Below are positions 1 to 8,665 of a stretch of DNA of 14,091 nt, piece after piece. Made by a program: the position numbers and the translations under genes. Numbering within the stretch: position 1 is the first letter of the stretch; every line of letters begins with the position of its first letter. The stretch is taken from contig USSF01000058.1 in assembly GCA_900557405.1 (NCBI GenBank), positions 1-14,091 of the forward strand, in the 5' to 3' direction. The DNA comes from an uncultured Prevotella sp. (lineage in GTDB: Bacteria > Bacteroidota > Bacteroidia > Bacteroidales > Bacteroidaceae). Under the pieces are notes generated by a model that was not told the DNA's origin, made no database searches, and worked only from the letters and a program-made list of their open reading frames with translations.

Positions 1-90
1 ATTATTAACGAGTTCCGTTGACTATCTTATGCTGTGGGGGTGCTGAGTAGTTACCGTATTTGACATTATCTCAAAAAAAATATAAAATAA

Positions 91-122
91 TTTTATTCTC
101 AACATGAATTGTATTACCTTTG
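91..122 (+). promoter_or_regulatory. Bacteroidetes-type promoter for the AraC-family gene
   Basis: The -7 box TACCTTTG at 115-122 matches the Bacteroidetes consensus TAnnTTTG exactly. A weak -33 box (TTTT, 91-94) lies 20 bases upstream, the usual spacing. Transcription would begin near 128-130. That is downstream of the first in-frame ATG (104), so the promoter supports the later ATG at 191 as the real start. The 90 bases before it show no convincing gene end. Confidence 0.7.
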
Positions 123-148
123 CATCAAGAAAAAGAATTGTAGCAGGA

Positions 149-169
149 ACCCGACGTGAAGAATCGGGT
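149..169 (+). other. Small hairpin in the 5' leader of the AraC-family gene
   Basis: ACCCGA (149-154) and TCGGGT (164-169) form a perfect 6-bp inverted repeat around a 9-base loop. It sits between the inferred transcription start and the chosen ATG at 191. It could be a leader hairpin or an operator half-site pair. It is short enough to be chance. Confidence 0.3.
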
Positions 170-190
170 AGAAGATTTATAAATAGGTAT

Positions 191-679
191 ATGGCAAAGT
201 ATAATATCAGAGAGAAGAAAGAGAAGGAAGTGACCTATCTCAATCTCGTCAATCCTGAACTGATGGATATGCTGATGGACAGGATTGTGGACTGTATCGG
301 GAACAAGAAGATGTATAAGGAGAAATCTTATTCGGCCAAGCGTCTGGCTATCGACATCGGTACGAACACGAGGTATGTGTCGGCTGTGCTCAACGTACGC
401 TTCGGCATGAACTACACCACTTTCGTCAATAGATACAGAGTGTCCGAGGCGATGCTGCTGCTCAAGGACGATAAATATGCAGCGCTGACGATGGAGGACA
501 TCAGCAGCATGGTGGGCTTTGCCAACCGGCAGTCTTTCTATGCCGCATTCTACCGCTTCGAGGGAGTGACTCCAAGGCAGTACAAGCTCTCCTCGGCCCC
601 TCGGCCCGGATGCATGAAGGTGCCTGAGCCTATCCGCAGCGAAGAGGCGGTTGGCAATGGCGACAGCATGGAGGCATAA
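191..679 (+). CDS. Small AraC-family helix-turn-helix transcriptional regulator
   Basis: This 162-residue protein is essentially only a DNA-binding domain of the AraC/XylS type. The first helix-turn-helix lies at about residues 49-72 (KRLAIDIGTNTRYVSAVL) and the second at about 100-122 (MEDISSMVGFANRQSFYAAF). The typical GVTPRQYK segment follows at 126-132. The N-terminal 45 residues are charged and show no effector, receiver or membrane domain, so how it senses a signal is not visible. The ATG at 104 is in frame but lies upstream of the likely transcription start, so the ATG at 191 was chosen. The gene stands alone ahead of the M49 peptidase, 137 bases away. The targets are unknown; the downstream genes are only a guess. 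Confidence 0.85.
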   Translation: MAKYNIREKKEKEVTYLNLVNPELMDMLMDRIVDCIGNKKMYKEKSYSAKRLAIDIGTNTRYVSAVLNVRFGMNYTTFVNRYRVSEAMLLLKDDKYAALTMEDISSMVGFANRQSFYAAFYRFEGVTPRQYKLSSAPRPGCMKVPEPIRSEEAVGNGDSMEA

Positions 680-816
680 ACGGATATTGAATAATGAGAT
701 GGACAGATAAACGAAACTTCCGAAACAAATGAAACTGTATGAATGAAAGGTTTTGCTTGTTTTAGAAGTTTTGTTTTTTTGAGGGAGACGTCGGATCAAC
801 TAAAAAACAAAAAAAT

Positions 817-2775
817 ATGGAGAATAACAATTGCAGCTATGAGCGCTTTGCCGACATACAGATGCTCAGATACAGGCTGGACGGCTTTGAAGGACTGTCG
901 TGCAGACAGAAGGAATTTGTTTATTACCTCTCCGAGGCGACACTTTGGGGCAGGGACATCACGTTCGACCAGTTCGGCAAATACAACCTCAGGATAAGGA
1001 AGACCCTTGAGGCTGTTTATACCGGCTACCCCCCGACGGAGGGCGAGAGGGAGGACTTTGAGGCACTTACGCTATATCTCAAGCGTGTGTGGTTTTCCAA
1101 CGGAATACACCACCACTACGGATGCGAGAAGTTTGAGACTGGTTTTTCGGAAGACTTCTTCCGCAGGGCTGTGAAGGCCGTGCCGGCAGACAGTCTGCCG
1201 CTCGCCGCAGGGCAGACCGCCGACAGCCTGCTCGACGAACTGCACGACGCTATGTTCACCCCCGGCTTCATGGCCAAGCGCGTGAATGTGGACGACGGGG
1301 TGGATGTGGTTAAGGAGTCGGCATGCAATTTCTACGACGGGCTGACGCAGCGGGAAGTTGAGGACTACTACAAGAGACAGGCAGATACGAATGATCCGGA
1401 GCCGCTGTCGTACGGGCTGAACTCCACGCTCGTGAAGACCTCTGAAGGAAGCATCGAGGAGAGAAGATGGAAGCAAGACGGACTCTACGGCAATGCAATC
1501 CGACATATCGTCTGCTGGCTCAGAAAAGCACAGGAAGTGGCGGAAAACGAAGCGCAGAAGAAATATATCGGCACACTTATAAAGTATTATGAGACAGGAA
1601 ACTTGCGCCTGTTCAATGAATATTGCATCGAATGGGTGAAGGAGCATGAGGCGGAAATAGATTTCGTGAACGGCTTCATAGAAGTGTATGGCGACCCGCT
1701 CGGGTTGAAGGGCTCGTGGGAGAGCATCGTGGAATACAAGGACAACGACGCCACACTGCGCACGAAGAAGATCAGCGACAACGCCCAGTGGTTTGAAGAC
1801 CATTCGCCCGTGGATCCGCGGTTCAGAAAGGAAAAGGTGAATGGCGTGACGGCCCACGTGGTGCGTGCCGCAATGCTTGGAGGCGACGAATATCCCTCTA
1901 CCGCCATCGGCATCAATCTGCCCAACGCCGATTGGATAAGGGCAAGGCATGGCAGCAAGAGCGTTACCATCAGCAATCTCATACACGCCTATAACGAGGC
2001 GGCGCGAGGCAACGGGTTCAGGGAGGAATATATCCAGGACGCAGGAATGAGAGAGCTTATAGACAAGTATGGTGACAAGTGTGACGACCTGCACACCGAC
2101 CTGCATGAATGTCTGGGGCACGGCAGTGGAAGACTCCTCGACGGCGTTACGCCAGATGCGCTGAAATCATACAGCAGCACAATAGAGGAGGCGAGGGCAG
2201 ATCTCTTCGGACTGTATTATATGGCAGACATGAAACTGCTTGAGTTGGGACTGCTCGATTCGGCGGAAGCCTATAAGTCAGCTTATTACAGTTATATGCT
2301 GAATGGATTGTTGACCCAACTCGTGAGGATAAAGCCGGGCAACAGGATAGAGGAGGCTCACATGAGGAACAGGGCGCTCATTGCCCGCTGGTGCTACGAG
2401 AAGGGAAAGCCGGAAGGCGTGGTGGAGATGTATAAGGACGGTGGCAAGACCTACGTAAGAATCAACGACTATGTCCGTCTGCGCACACTCTTCGCCCGTC
2501 TGCTCGCTGAGATACAGAGGATAAAGAGCGAGGGCGACTACGAGGCGGCACGCAGCATGGTGGAAAAATATGGAGTGAAGGTGGACGAGGAGCTGCACAG
2601 GGAAATCCTTGATCGCTACAACAGGCTCAACCTCGCACCGTACAAGGGGTTCATCAACCCTGTGATGAAGCCCGTGACGGATGCCGAGGGCAACGTGACG
2701 GACGTGGAGGTGGACTATTCTGAAACTTACACGCAGCAGATGTTGAGGTACGGCAGGGACTATGCGGCACTGTAA
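817..2775 (+). CDS. Dipeptidyl peptidase III, zinc metallopeptidase family M49
   Basis: This 652-residue enzyme should remove dipeptides from the N-terminus of short peptides. The zinc motif is HECLGH at residues 430-435: His430 and His435 are ligands and Glu431 is catalytic. The second motif EEARAD (457-462) supplies the third ligand, Glu458. The 28-residue step from His430 to Glu458 is, as I recall, that of the Bacteroides thetaiotaomicron enzyme. The start MENNNCSYERF carries no signal peptide or lipobox, so the protein should be cytosolic, perhaps recycling peptides taken up by the cell. The ATG at 817 follows an A-rich stretch, the usual start context here. The AlkD-like gene begins 15 bases after the stop, so they are probably co-transcribed. 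Bacteroidales members of this family are sometimes labelled dihydrofolate reductase; nothing here supports that. Confidence 0.93.
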   Translation: MENNNCSYERFADIQMLRYRLDGFEGLSCRQKEFVYYLSEATLWGRDITFDQFGKYNLRIRKTLEAVYTGYPPTEGEREDFEALTLYLKRVWFSNGIHHHYGCEKFETGFSEDFFRRAVKAVPADSLPLAAGQTADSLLDELHDAMFTPGFMAKRVNVDDGVDVVKESACNFYDGLTQREVEDYYKRQADTNDPEPLSYGLNSTLVKTSEGSIEERRWKQDGLYGNAIRHIVCWLRKAQEVAENEAQKKYIGTLIKYYETGNLRLFNEYCIEWVKEHEAEIDFVNGFIEVYGDPLGLKGSWESIVEYKDNDATLRTKKISDNAQWFEDHSPVDPRFRKEKVNGVTAHVVRAAMLGGDEYPSTAIGINLPNADWIRARHGSKSVTISNLIHAYNEAARGNGFREEYIQDAGMRELIDKYGDKCDDLHTDLHECLGHGSGRLLDGVTPDALKSYSSTIEEARADLFGLYYMADMKLLELGLLDSAEAYKSAYYSYMLNGLLTQLVRIKPGNRIEEAHMRNRALIARWCYEKGKPEGVVEMYKDGGKTYVRINDYVRLRTLFARLLAEIQRIKSEGDYEAARSMVEKYGVKVDEELHREILDRYNRLNLAPYKGFINPVMKPVTDAEGNVTDVEVDYSETYTQQMLRYGRDYAAL

Positions 2776-2790
2776 CAAAAACATATATTC

Positions 2791-3414
2791 ATGGAACAAT
2801 TGGAAGTACAGGAAACGATAAAGAAGATAAAGCGCAATTTCTCCTTGCGGATGAACGGAGTGGCTTCGGCATCGATGAGGGAGAAGGGCATAGGAGGATA
2901 CCTGAACTGGGGAGTGGGCTTCCCGGTGCTGCGCGGATGGGCGGAAGAATACGGCAAGGACTATGAGCTGGCAGCCGCTCTGTGGAAAGAGAACGTGAGG
3001 GAGTGCAAGATACTGTCCACGCTTATCATGCCCGCCGGACGCATGGATGGAGAGATGATGACGGTATGGCTGGAGCAGACAACCACGCAGGAAATAGCGG
3101 AGTATGCTGCCTATAATCTCTTCCAATATGTGGAGGGTGCTTCGGATTATGCCTTCATTTGGCTGGCCTCAGCGGATACGCTGGCGCAGGTGTGCGGTTA
3201 CAACATGCTGGCAGGGCTCTTCAGACGCGGAGCGAAGCCGGCAGACCGGGATGTGAACGAGTTCGTGGACCAGGCCGTCACGGCCCTGTCGGACGAGTCG
3301 GCAGGAGTGAGGCACGCCGCAAATAACTGTCTCGGTGTGTTCGCCTCCCTGGGCGGAATGCAGAAGAAGATAGTGGAGTCGGCATTGAAAAGACTGGAGC
3401 CCGGACAGGGATAA
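2791..3414 (+). CDS. AlkD-like HEAT-repeat DNA alkylation repair protein
   Basis: This 207-residue protein is predicted to be almost wholly alpha-helical and fits the AlkC/AlkD DNA glycosylase family of HEAT-like repeats, which remove alkylated purines. Recognisable blocks are the N-terminal MREKGIGGYLNWGVGFPVLR (29-48) and the central ALWKENVRECKILSTLIMP (63-81), a helix pair typical of Bacteroidetes members. The repeats run to about residue 200. The length is close to the usual 210-240 residues. I cannot assign the catalytic aspartate with confidence, so glycosylase activity is inferred from family membership only. The start ATG lies 15 bases after the M49 peptidase stop. No clear terminator follows; the purA promoter begins about 60 bases downstream. 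Confidence 0.78.
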   Translation: MEQLEVQETIKKIKRNFSLRMNGVASASMREKGIGGYLNWGVGFPVLRGWAEEYGKDYELAAALWKENVRECKILSTLIMPAGRMDGEMMTVWLEQTTTQEIAEYAAYNLFQYVEGASDYAFIWLASADTLAQVCGYNMLAGLFRRGAKPADRDVNEFVDQAVTALSDESAGVRHAANNCLGVFASLGGMQKKIVESALKRLEPGQG

Positions 3415-3476
3415 GGCGGCACAGGAGTGGGGTAAAATCCAAATATACTTTTTTATTGATAAAAATACAATATAAA

Positions 3477-3509
3477 TTTATGCCGAACCAAAATAAAATA
3501 GTATTTTTG
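3477..3509 (+). promoter_or_regulatory. Promoter for purA-hisS-esterase unit
   Basis: TATTTTTG at 3502-3509 matches TAnnTTTG exactly. A weak -33 candidate, TTTA at 3477-3480, lies 21 bases upstream. The inferred start near 3516 leaves a leader of about 85 bases before purA. That leader can fold as nested arms: AAGGC (3517-3521) with GCCTT (3545-3549), enclosing CCC/GGG at 3527-3529 and 3535-3537. It does not resemble a known purine riboswitch. Confidence 0.65.
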
Positions 3510-3599
3510 TGGGCAAAAGGCGGAACCCCTGTCTGGGAAATGCTGCCTTGAAGGTTTTCTCAATGTCATAAAGCAAGAAATATAAAAACATAATTATAT

Positions 3600-4874
3600 A
3601 TGAAAACAGGAAAAGTAGACGTCTTGCTCGGCTTGCAGTGGGGCGATGAAGGAAAAGGAAAAGTAGTGGACGTATTGACACCGAAGTATGATGTTATTGC
3701 ACGTTTCCAGGGCGGTCCGAATGCCGGACACACACTGGAGTTCGAAGGACAGAAATATGTACTCCGCAGCATCCCGTCAGGTATTTTCCAGGGCGGAAAG
3801 ACGAATATCATAGGCAATGGAGTGGTGCTCGCTCCGGACCTCTTCATGGCAGAGGCCAAGGATCTGGAAAAGAGCGGTCATCCATTGACAAAGCGCCTGA
3901 AGATTTCGAAGAAGGCGCATCTCATCATGCCTACACACAGATTGCTTGACGCTGCATACGAGGCACGCAAGGGCAAGAATAAGGTGGGTACGACAGGCAA
4001 GGGTATCGGTCCGACATATACGGATAAGATTTCGAGGACCGGACTCAGAGTGGGTGACATCTTCGAGAATTTCGAGGAGAAATACGCACAGCATAAGGCT
4101 CGCCACGAGGAGATGCTGAAAAATCTGGGCTACACGGACTATGACATCACGGATGTGGAGAAGACATGGATGGAAGGAGTTGAATACCTGCGCCAGTTTG
4201 AAATCGTGGACTCGGAGCATGAAATAAACAAGGTGTTACGTTCCGGCAAGGACATCCTCTGCGAGGGCGCACAGGGTACGATGCTCGACGTGGATTTCGG
4301 AAGCTATCCGTTCGTCACTTCATCAAACACAATATGTGCCGGAGCCTGCTCGGGACTGGGCATCGGACCGAACAAGATAGGCGAGGTGTATGGAATCATG
4401 AAGGCATATTGCACACGAGTGGGAGCAGGACCGTTCCCTACGGAGCTGTTTGACAAGACGGGCGACGAAATCCGTGCACTGGGCCATGAGTATGGAGCAG
4501 TGACAGGACGTGAGCGCCGTTGCGGATGGATAGACCTTGTGGCCCTGCGCTACGCCATCATGATAAACGGAGTGACGCAGCTGATTATGATGAAAAGCGA
4601 TGTGCTCGACGGCTTTGACATGATAAAGGCTTGTGTGGCCTACCGCAAGAACGGGGCGGAGACACGCGACTTCCCGTATGACATCGAGCACGACATCGAG
4701 CCTGTATACAAGGAACTGCCGGGATGGAAGACAGACATGACACGCTTTACAAGCGAAGAGCAGTTCCCGAAGGCCTTCAAGGATTATATAGAATTCCTAG
4801 AGGCAGAGCTCGAGACACCGATAAAGATAATCTCTATAGGTCCGGACCGCGACCAGACAATCGTAAGGAAATAA
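3600..4874 (+). CDS. purA: Adenylosuccinate synthetase
   Basis: PurA joins IMP and aspartate using GTP to give adenylosuccinate, the first committed step from IMP to AMP. The 424-residue length is normal. The N-terminus has the GTP-binding loop [13 protein letters not shown] (9-21), with Asp16 as the expected general base, and GPNAGHT (39-45), with His44 as the expected acid. Further family blocks are [14 protein letters not shown] (about 130-143), GAGPFPTEL (about 274-282), [10 protein letters not shown] (about 302-311) and the C-terminal [11 protein letters not shown]. The protein acts in the cytosol as a dimer. The gene opens a three-gene unit; hisS starts 16 bases after its stop. There is no sign of truncation. 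Confidence 0.98.
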   Translation: MKTGKVDVLLGLQWGDEGKGKVVDVLTPKYDVIARFQGGPNAGHTLEFEGQKYVLRSIPSGIFQGGKTNIIGNGVVLAPDLFMAEAKDLEKSGHPLTKRLKISKKAHLIMPTHRLLDAAYEARKGKNKVGTTGKGIGPTYTDKISRTGLRVGDIFENFEEKYAQHKARHEEMLKNLGYTDYDITDVEKTWMEGVEYLRQFEIVDSEHEINKVLRSGKDILCEGAQGTMLDVDFGSYPFVTSSNTICAGACSGLGIGPNKIGEVYGIMKAYCTRVGAGPFPTELFDKTGDEIRALGHEYGAVTGRERRCGWIDLVALRYAIMINGVTQLIMMKSDVLDGFDMIKACVAYRKNGAETRDFPYDIEHDIEPVYKELPGWKTDMTRFTSEEQFPKAFKDYIEFLEAELETPIKIISIGPDRDQTIVRK

Positions 4875-4890
4875 ACAAAGGAAAAGAAAG

Positions 4891-6252
4891 ATGAACAAAC
4901 CGTCAATACCAAAGGGGACGCGTGACTTTTCACCGGTGGAAATGGCGAAAAGAAATTATATATTCGACACAATACGCTCTGTATATTCACTCTACGGCTT
5001 CCGTCAGATAGAGACGCCGGCAATGGAGACACTACAGACGCTGCTCGGGAAATATGGAGAAGAGGGCGACAAACTGCTCTTCCGAGTGCTGAACAGCGGA
5101 GACTATCTGAGCAAGGTGACAGACGAGCAGCTGAAAGCCAGGAACTCAGTTGCCCTTTCTTCAAAAATCTGCGAGAAGGGCTTGCGCTATGACCTCACCG
5201 TGCCGTTTGCACGCTTTGTGGTGATGCACCGCGACGAGATACAGCTGCCGTTCAAGCGCTATCAGATACAGCCGGTGTGGAGGGCAGACCGTCCGCAGAA
5301 GGGCAGGTACAGAGAGTTCTACCAGTGCGACGCCGACATTGTGGGCAGTGACTCCCTGCTGAATGAGGTGGAGCTGGTGCAGATAATGGACACCGTGTTC
5401 CAGCGTCTTGGAATACGTGTGCAGATAAAGATAAACAACCGTAAGCTGCTTTCGGGCATCGCCGAAATCGTGGGTGAGGCAGACAAGATTGTGGACATCA
5501 CCGTTGCGATAGACAAGCTTGACAAGATAGGACTCGACAAGGTGAACGAAGAATTGCGAGCTGACGGGATAAGCGAGGAGGCGATAGCCAAGTTGCAGCC
5601 AGTCATCTCGTTGTCGGGAACGAATGCAGAAAAGCTTCAGACTATGGGGAACTTCCTTGCCGACTCCGAAATCGGCATGAAGGGAATAGAGGAGCTGCGC
5701 TTTATACTGGAAGTTGCAGGAAAGGTGGAACTGAAGAACGAGCTGCAGCTCGACCTGACGCTTGCCCGCGGACTCAACTATTACACGGGAGCCATCTTTG
5801 AGGTGAAAGCGCTCGATACGCCGATGGGAAGCATCACCGGTGGCGGACGCTACGACAATCTTACCGGAATCTTCGGAATGCCGGGAATAAGCGGAGTGGG
5901 CATCTCGTTTGGAGCAGACCGCATATATGACGTGCTCAACACGCTCGATCTCTATCCGAAGGAGATAACGACAAATACACAGGTGCTCTTCATCAATTTC
6001 GGAGAGAAAGAGACTGAGTATTGTCTGCCAATTCTCTGCAAGGCGCGTGAGAACGGCATAAGGACAGAGTTGTTCCCCGATTCGGCCAAGATGAAGAAAC
6101 AGATGAGCTATGCTAACGCTAACAACATCCCGTTTGTTGTCCTCGCTGGTGACAATGAGATGCAGAGCGGCGTGGTGACGCTGAAGAATATGGAAACCGG
6201 TGAGCAGAAGCAGGTTACACCCGATGAGCTTATCGCTATCGTCAAGGAGTAA
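4891..6252 (+). CDS. hisS: Histidyl-tRNA synthetase (class II)
   Basis: HisRS charges tRNA-His with histidine. This 453-residue protein has the full class II layout. It starts with KGTRDFSP (8-15). The region [13 protein letters not shown] (about 98-110) contributes substrate binding. Motif 2 is [14 protein letters not shown] (about 135-148). The histidine-specific block [10 protein letters not shown] is near residue 292. Motif 3 [11 protein letters not shown] lies near 339-349, and the anticodon-binding domain runs from about 365 to the end. The ATG at 4891 follows an A/G-rich stretch. The last base of the stop codon (TAA, 6250-6252) is the first base of the next gene's ATG. Isoleucine ATA and arginine AGA/AGG codons are more common here than in the genes from serC onward. 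Confidence 0.98.
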   Translation: MNKPSIPKGTRDFSPVEMAKRNYIFDTIRSVYSLYGFRQIETPAMETLQTLLGKYGEEGDKLLFRVLNSGDYLSKVTDEQLKARNSVALSSKICEKGLRYDLTVPFARFVVMHRDEIQLPFKRYQIQPVWRADRPQKGRYREFYQCDADIVGSDSLLNEVELVQIMDTVFQRLGIRVQIKINNRKLLSGIAEIVGEADKIVDITVAIDKLDKIGLDKVNEELRADGISEEAIAKLQPVISLSGTNAEKLQTMGNFLADSEIGMKGIEELRFILEVAGKVELKNELQLDLTLARGLNYYTGAIFEVKALDTPMGSITGGGRYDNLTGIFGMPGISGVGISFGADRIYDVLNTLDLYPKEITTNTQVLFINFGEKETEYCLPILCKARENGIRTELFPDSAKMKKQMSYANANNIPFVVLAGDNEMQSGVVTLKNMETGEQKQVTPDELIAIVKE

Positions 6253-7271
6253 TGGTTCGTAGAAACATATTTGGCAAAATGAGCAAAATCTATTCTGTAG
6301 GCATTCTGTTGCTGTCCTTCATCCTTGTCATGTCCTCGTTTAAAGCAGACAAGACGAGAACCGTCTTTATGATAGGGGATTCCACAATGGCAAACAAGGA
6401 TATCTCCGGTGACAAGCAGGAGCGTGGATGGGGCATGATGCTTATGAACTATCTTGACGACGCCATAGTCGTGGACAACCATGCAGTGAACGGCCGCTCA
6501 TCGAAGAGCTTCATCGACGAAGGCAGATGGGGAAAGGTACTCGAGAAAATCATGCCAGGCGACTATGTCATAATCCAGTTCGGTCACAACGATGAGAAGA
6601 AGGATTCCCTGAGACACACGGAACCAGGCTCTACATTTGACGAAAACCTGCGACGCTTTGTCAGGGAGACTCGTCAGAAGGGCGGTGTGCCGATTCTCAT
6701 GAACAGTGTCGTAAGGCGCAATTTCAGCGGTTCTGCCACAGCCGTGGCAGATGACGACCTGCGTGACAATTCAAGCAAAGGGTTGAAGGAAGGAGAAGTT
6801 CTCCAGGATACTCATGGAGAATATCTCGTCTCGCCCTATCGTGTGGCCAAGGAGATGAATGTGGCCTTTATCGACGCCAACAAAATCACCCACGACCTCG
6901 AACAGAGACTCGGGGTGGAAGGCTCGAAGAAGCTCCATATGATTTTCGCTCCAGGAGAGACACCATCGCTTCCGCAAGGAAGACAGGACAATACACATTA
7001 TAATATATATGGGGCAGACCAAGTGGCGCATCTTCTCTGCAAGGCCATTTGCAGAGAGCTGCCGGAACTTGCCTCGCATTACCAGGAATATGATGTGTAT
7101 GTTTCAAGGACAGGAAACGGTCGATATTCAGATTTGCAGAAGGCAATTGAAAATGCTCCTCGTGACAAAAAGATAACTATAGCAATCACCGGGGGAGTGT
7201 GGAAGAAGCCAAAACTTTCTAAAAGAAAGAATATTGAACTCGTTTTGCTGAGAGGGGCGAAATTTGAATAG
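6252..7271 (+). CDS. Rhamnogalacturonan acetylesterase-like SGNH hydrolase (CE12) with truncated CE8-like tail
   Basis: This 339-residue protein has a hydrophobic N-terminus (about residues 13-32), consistent with a signal peptide; Met10 is an alternative start that keeps it. The SGNH blocks follow: MIGDST (40-45) with nucleophile Ser44, NHAVNGRSSKSF (76-87), QFGHND (109-114), and DNTH (246-249) giving the Asp/His pair. This arrangement fits carbohydrate esterase family 12, which removes acetyl groups from pectic rhamnogalacturonan outside the cytoplasm. After about residue 280 the tail (GNGRYSDLQKAIENAP, then ITGGVWKKPKLS, then NIELVLLRG) reads like the first strands of a CE8 pectin methylesterase, then stops; the CE8 active site is absent. 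The start overlaps the hisS stop in TAATG, implying coupled translation. A terminator lies 21 bases after the stop. The CE12 call is strong; the CE8 remnant is inferred by eye. Confidence 0.88.
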   Translation: MVRRNIFGKMSKIYSVGILLLSFILVMSSFKADKTRTVFMIGDSTMANKDISGDKQERGWGMMLMNYLDDAIVVDNHAVNGRSSKSFIDEGRWGKVLEKIMPGDYVIIQFGHNDEKKDSLRHTEPGSTFDENLRRFVRETRQKGGVPILMNSVVRRNFSGSATAVADDDLRDNSSKGLKEGEVLQDTHGEYLVSPYRVAKEMNVAFIDANKITHDLEQRLGVEGSKKLHMIFAPGETPSLPQGRQDNTHYNIYGADQVAHLLCKAICRELPELASHYQEYDVYVSRTGNGRYSDLQKAIENAPRDKKITIAITGGVWKKPKLSKRKNIELVLLRGAKFE

Positions 7272-7292
7272 AATAGTCTTACAAAAAATATG

Positions 7293-7330
7293 AATCCGTT
7301 TAGTTTTGAAAACTAAACGGATTTGTTTGT
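7293..7330 (+). terminator. Intrinsic terminator after the esterase gene
   Basis: AATCCGTTTAGTTTT (7293-7307) and AAAACTAAACGGATT (7309-7323) are perfect complements, giving a practical 13-bp stem with a TTGAA loop, followed by T-rich sequence. It separates the purA-hisS-esterase unit from the serC promoter. Its symmetry and A/T flanks would also let it work on the minus strand. Confidence 0.85.
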
Positions 7331-7396
7331 TTAAGTGTCTGCTTGATACTGAATATCAGTCAAAATAAGGGTTTTATAAATTTCTCTAGAGAAATA

Positions 7397-7428
7397 TTTG
7401 GCAGTTAGAGATAAAAGGCGTAACTTCG
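7397..7428 (+). promoter_or_regulatory. Promoter for serC-serA-DUF1015
   Basis: A -33 box TTTG (7397-7400) and a -7 box TAACTTCG (7421-7428, seven of eight to TAnnTTTG) are separated by 20 bases, close to the ideal Bacteroidetes layout. The transcription start should fall near 7435, giving a leader of about 27 bases before serC. An A/T-rich palindrome, TTTCTCTAGAGAAA (7381-7394), abuts the -33 box and could be an operator. Confidence 0.75.
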
Positions 7429-7461
7429 CAATGCAATTTAATAATATAAACCATTATCTAC

Positions 7462-8529
7462 ATGAAAAAGTACAATTTTAATGCAGGACCTTCAATACTT
7501 CCAAGAGAGGTGATTGAAAACACAGCAAAACAGATTCTTGATTTTAACGGCAGCGGTTTGTCGCTGGCAGAGATTAGCCACCGTGCAAAGGATTTCCAGC
7601 CTGTTATTGATGAGGCTGAAGCTCTTGTTAAGGAATTGCTGAACGTTCCGGAGGGTTATTCTGTTCTGTTCCTCGGAGGAGGTGCGTCATTGGAATTCTG
7701 TATGGTACCATACAACTTCCTTGCCAAGAAGGCCGCTTACCTTAATACGGGTGTTTGGTCAAAGAAGGCCATAAAGGAAGCTAAGCTTTTCGGAGAGGTT
7801 GTTGAGGTTGCTTCTTCAGCTGATGCAAACTTTACATTCATACCTAAGGATTGGACATGTCCTGCTGATGTTGACTATTTGCATGTAACTACAAACAATA
7901 CCATTTACGGAACAGAGATGCGCAAGGATGTTGACGCTCCGGTTCCACTTATCGGTGATATGTCTTCTGATATCTTCAGCCGTCCTGTTGACGTGGCAAA
8001 ATATGATTGTATCTATGCCGGTGCGCAGAAAAACCTTTCTATGGCTGGTGTTACTCTCGTTATCGTCAAGAACGAGGCTTTGGGCAAGGTTGATCGCGTT
8101 ATTCCTACAATGCTCGACTATCGTACACATGTTGAGAAGGGCAGTATGTTCAACACTCCTCCTGTGTTGCCTATCTATACAGCTCTTGAGACTCTTCGTT
8201 GGATTAAGAGGAATGGTGGCGTAGAGGAAATGGATCGCAGAGCTCACGAGAGAGCAGAACTGCTCTATGCTGAAATCGATAGAAACAAGTTGTTCCGTGG
8301 TACAGTAGCTAAGGAGGATCGCTCTTTGATGAACATCTGCTTCGTTATGAATGATGAGTACAAGGAGCTTGAGAAGCCATTCTTCGAGTTTGCTACATCT
8401 CAGGGTATGGTTGGTATCAAGGGCCACCGCTCAGTTGGTGGCTTCCGCGCAAGTTGCTACAATGCAATGAGCGTTGAGGGTGTCAAGGCTCTTGTTAAGT
8501 GCATGCAGGAATTTGAAGCTCAGCACTAA
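7462..8529 (+). CDS. serC: Phosphoserine aminotransferase
   Basis: SerC is a PLP enzyme that moves the amino group of glutamate onto 3-phosphohydroxypyruvate to make phosphoserine; it also acts in pyridoxal phosphate synthesis in some bacteria. The 355-residue protein starts with the family signature [11 protein letters not shown] (4-14) and has [10 protein letters not shown] (70-79), which binds the cofactor phosphate. It then has [10 protein letters not shown] and the lysine block [14 protein letters not shown], where Lys190 should form the Schiff base. The C-terminal [18 protein letters not shown] matches substrate-binding arginines of the family. The gene leads a biosynthetic unit with serA and DUF1015. 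Codon use shifts towards GCT, CGT and GTT compared with the upstream genes, which suggests high expression. Confidence 0.97.
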   Translation: MKKYNFNAGPSILPREVIENTAKQILDFNGSGLSLAEISHRAKDFQPVIDEAEALVKELLNVPEGYSVLFLGGGASLEFCMVPYNFLAKKAAYLNTGVWSKKAIKEAKLFGEVVEVASSADANFTFIPKDWTCPADVDYLHVTTNNTIYGTEMRKDVDAPVPLIGDMSSDIFSRPVDVAKYDCIYAGAQKNLSMAGVTLVIVKNEALGKVDRVIPTMLDYRTHVEKGSMFNTPPVLPIYTALETLRWIKRNGGVEEMDRRAHERAELLYAEIDRNKLFRGTVAKEDRSLMNICFVMNDEYKELEKPFFEFATSQGMVGIKGHRSVGGFRASCYNAMSVEGVKALVKCMQEFEAQH

Positions 8530-8560
8530 TCAGTAAAGAACTTTTAATAATAAAGAAAAT

Positions 8561-8652
8561 ATGATGACTCTATTAAGTTTCTAATTACAATGGTAAAAAA
8601 GAGACTTAATAGATTCATCTATTTTAGAGACAAACTCGGTATTTACTATTAA
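8561..8652 (+). promoter_or_regulatory. Possible attenuator-like leader between serC and serA
   Basis: The 136-base gap holds TCTATTAAGTTTCT (8569-8582) pairing with AGAGACTTAATAGA (8600-8613): 14 bp with one G-U pair and a 17-base loop. The right arm overlaps a second hairpin, AATAGA (8608-8613) with TCTATT (8618-8623), so the two exclude each other. Two tiny reading frames cover it: seven codons MMTLLSF (8561-8584), ending two bases past the left arm, and 20 codons (8590-8652) crossing the right arm and both arms of the second hairpin and ending 13 bases before serA. No T-run follows the large stem. TAAGTTTC (8574-8581) also resembles a -7 box, without a good -33 partner, so a serA promoter is an alternative. 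Confidence 0.4.
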
Positions 8653-8665
8653 CACATAAATCACT

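Noticed and set aside
104..190. N-terminal extension of the AraC-family protein from the ATG at 104
   Set aside because: The exact -7 box at 115-122 lies inside it, so transcripts would start after this ATG; the extension is also unlike the family.
1072..2121. Long minus-strand reading frame of 349 codons
   Set aside because: It lies wholly opposite the M49 peptidase gene, whose active-site motifs confirm the + strand; the translation has no recognisable domain and reflects codon bias of the sense gene.
2278..3126. Minus-strand frame of 282 codons
   Set aside because: It is antisense to the end of the M49 gene and the start of the AlkD-like gene, with no family features.
3510..3599. Possible purine riboswitch in the purA leader
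   Set aside because: The nested arms are short and the conserved core of known purine riboswitches is absent; it is noted only with the promoter.
7816..8427. Minus-strand frame of 203 codons
   Set aside because: It is the shadow of serC, whose catalytic lysine block lies in the sense frame.
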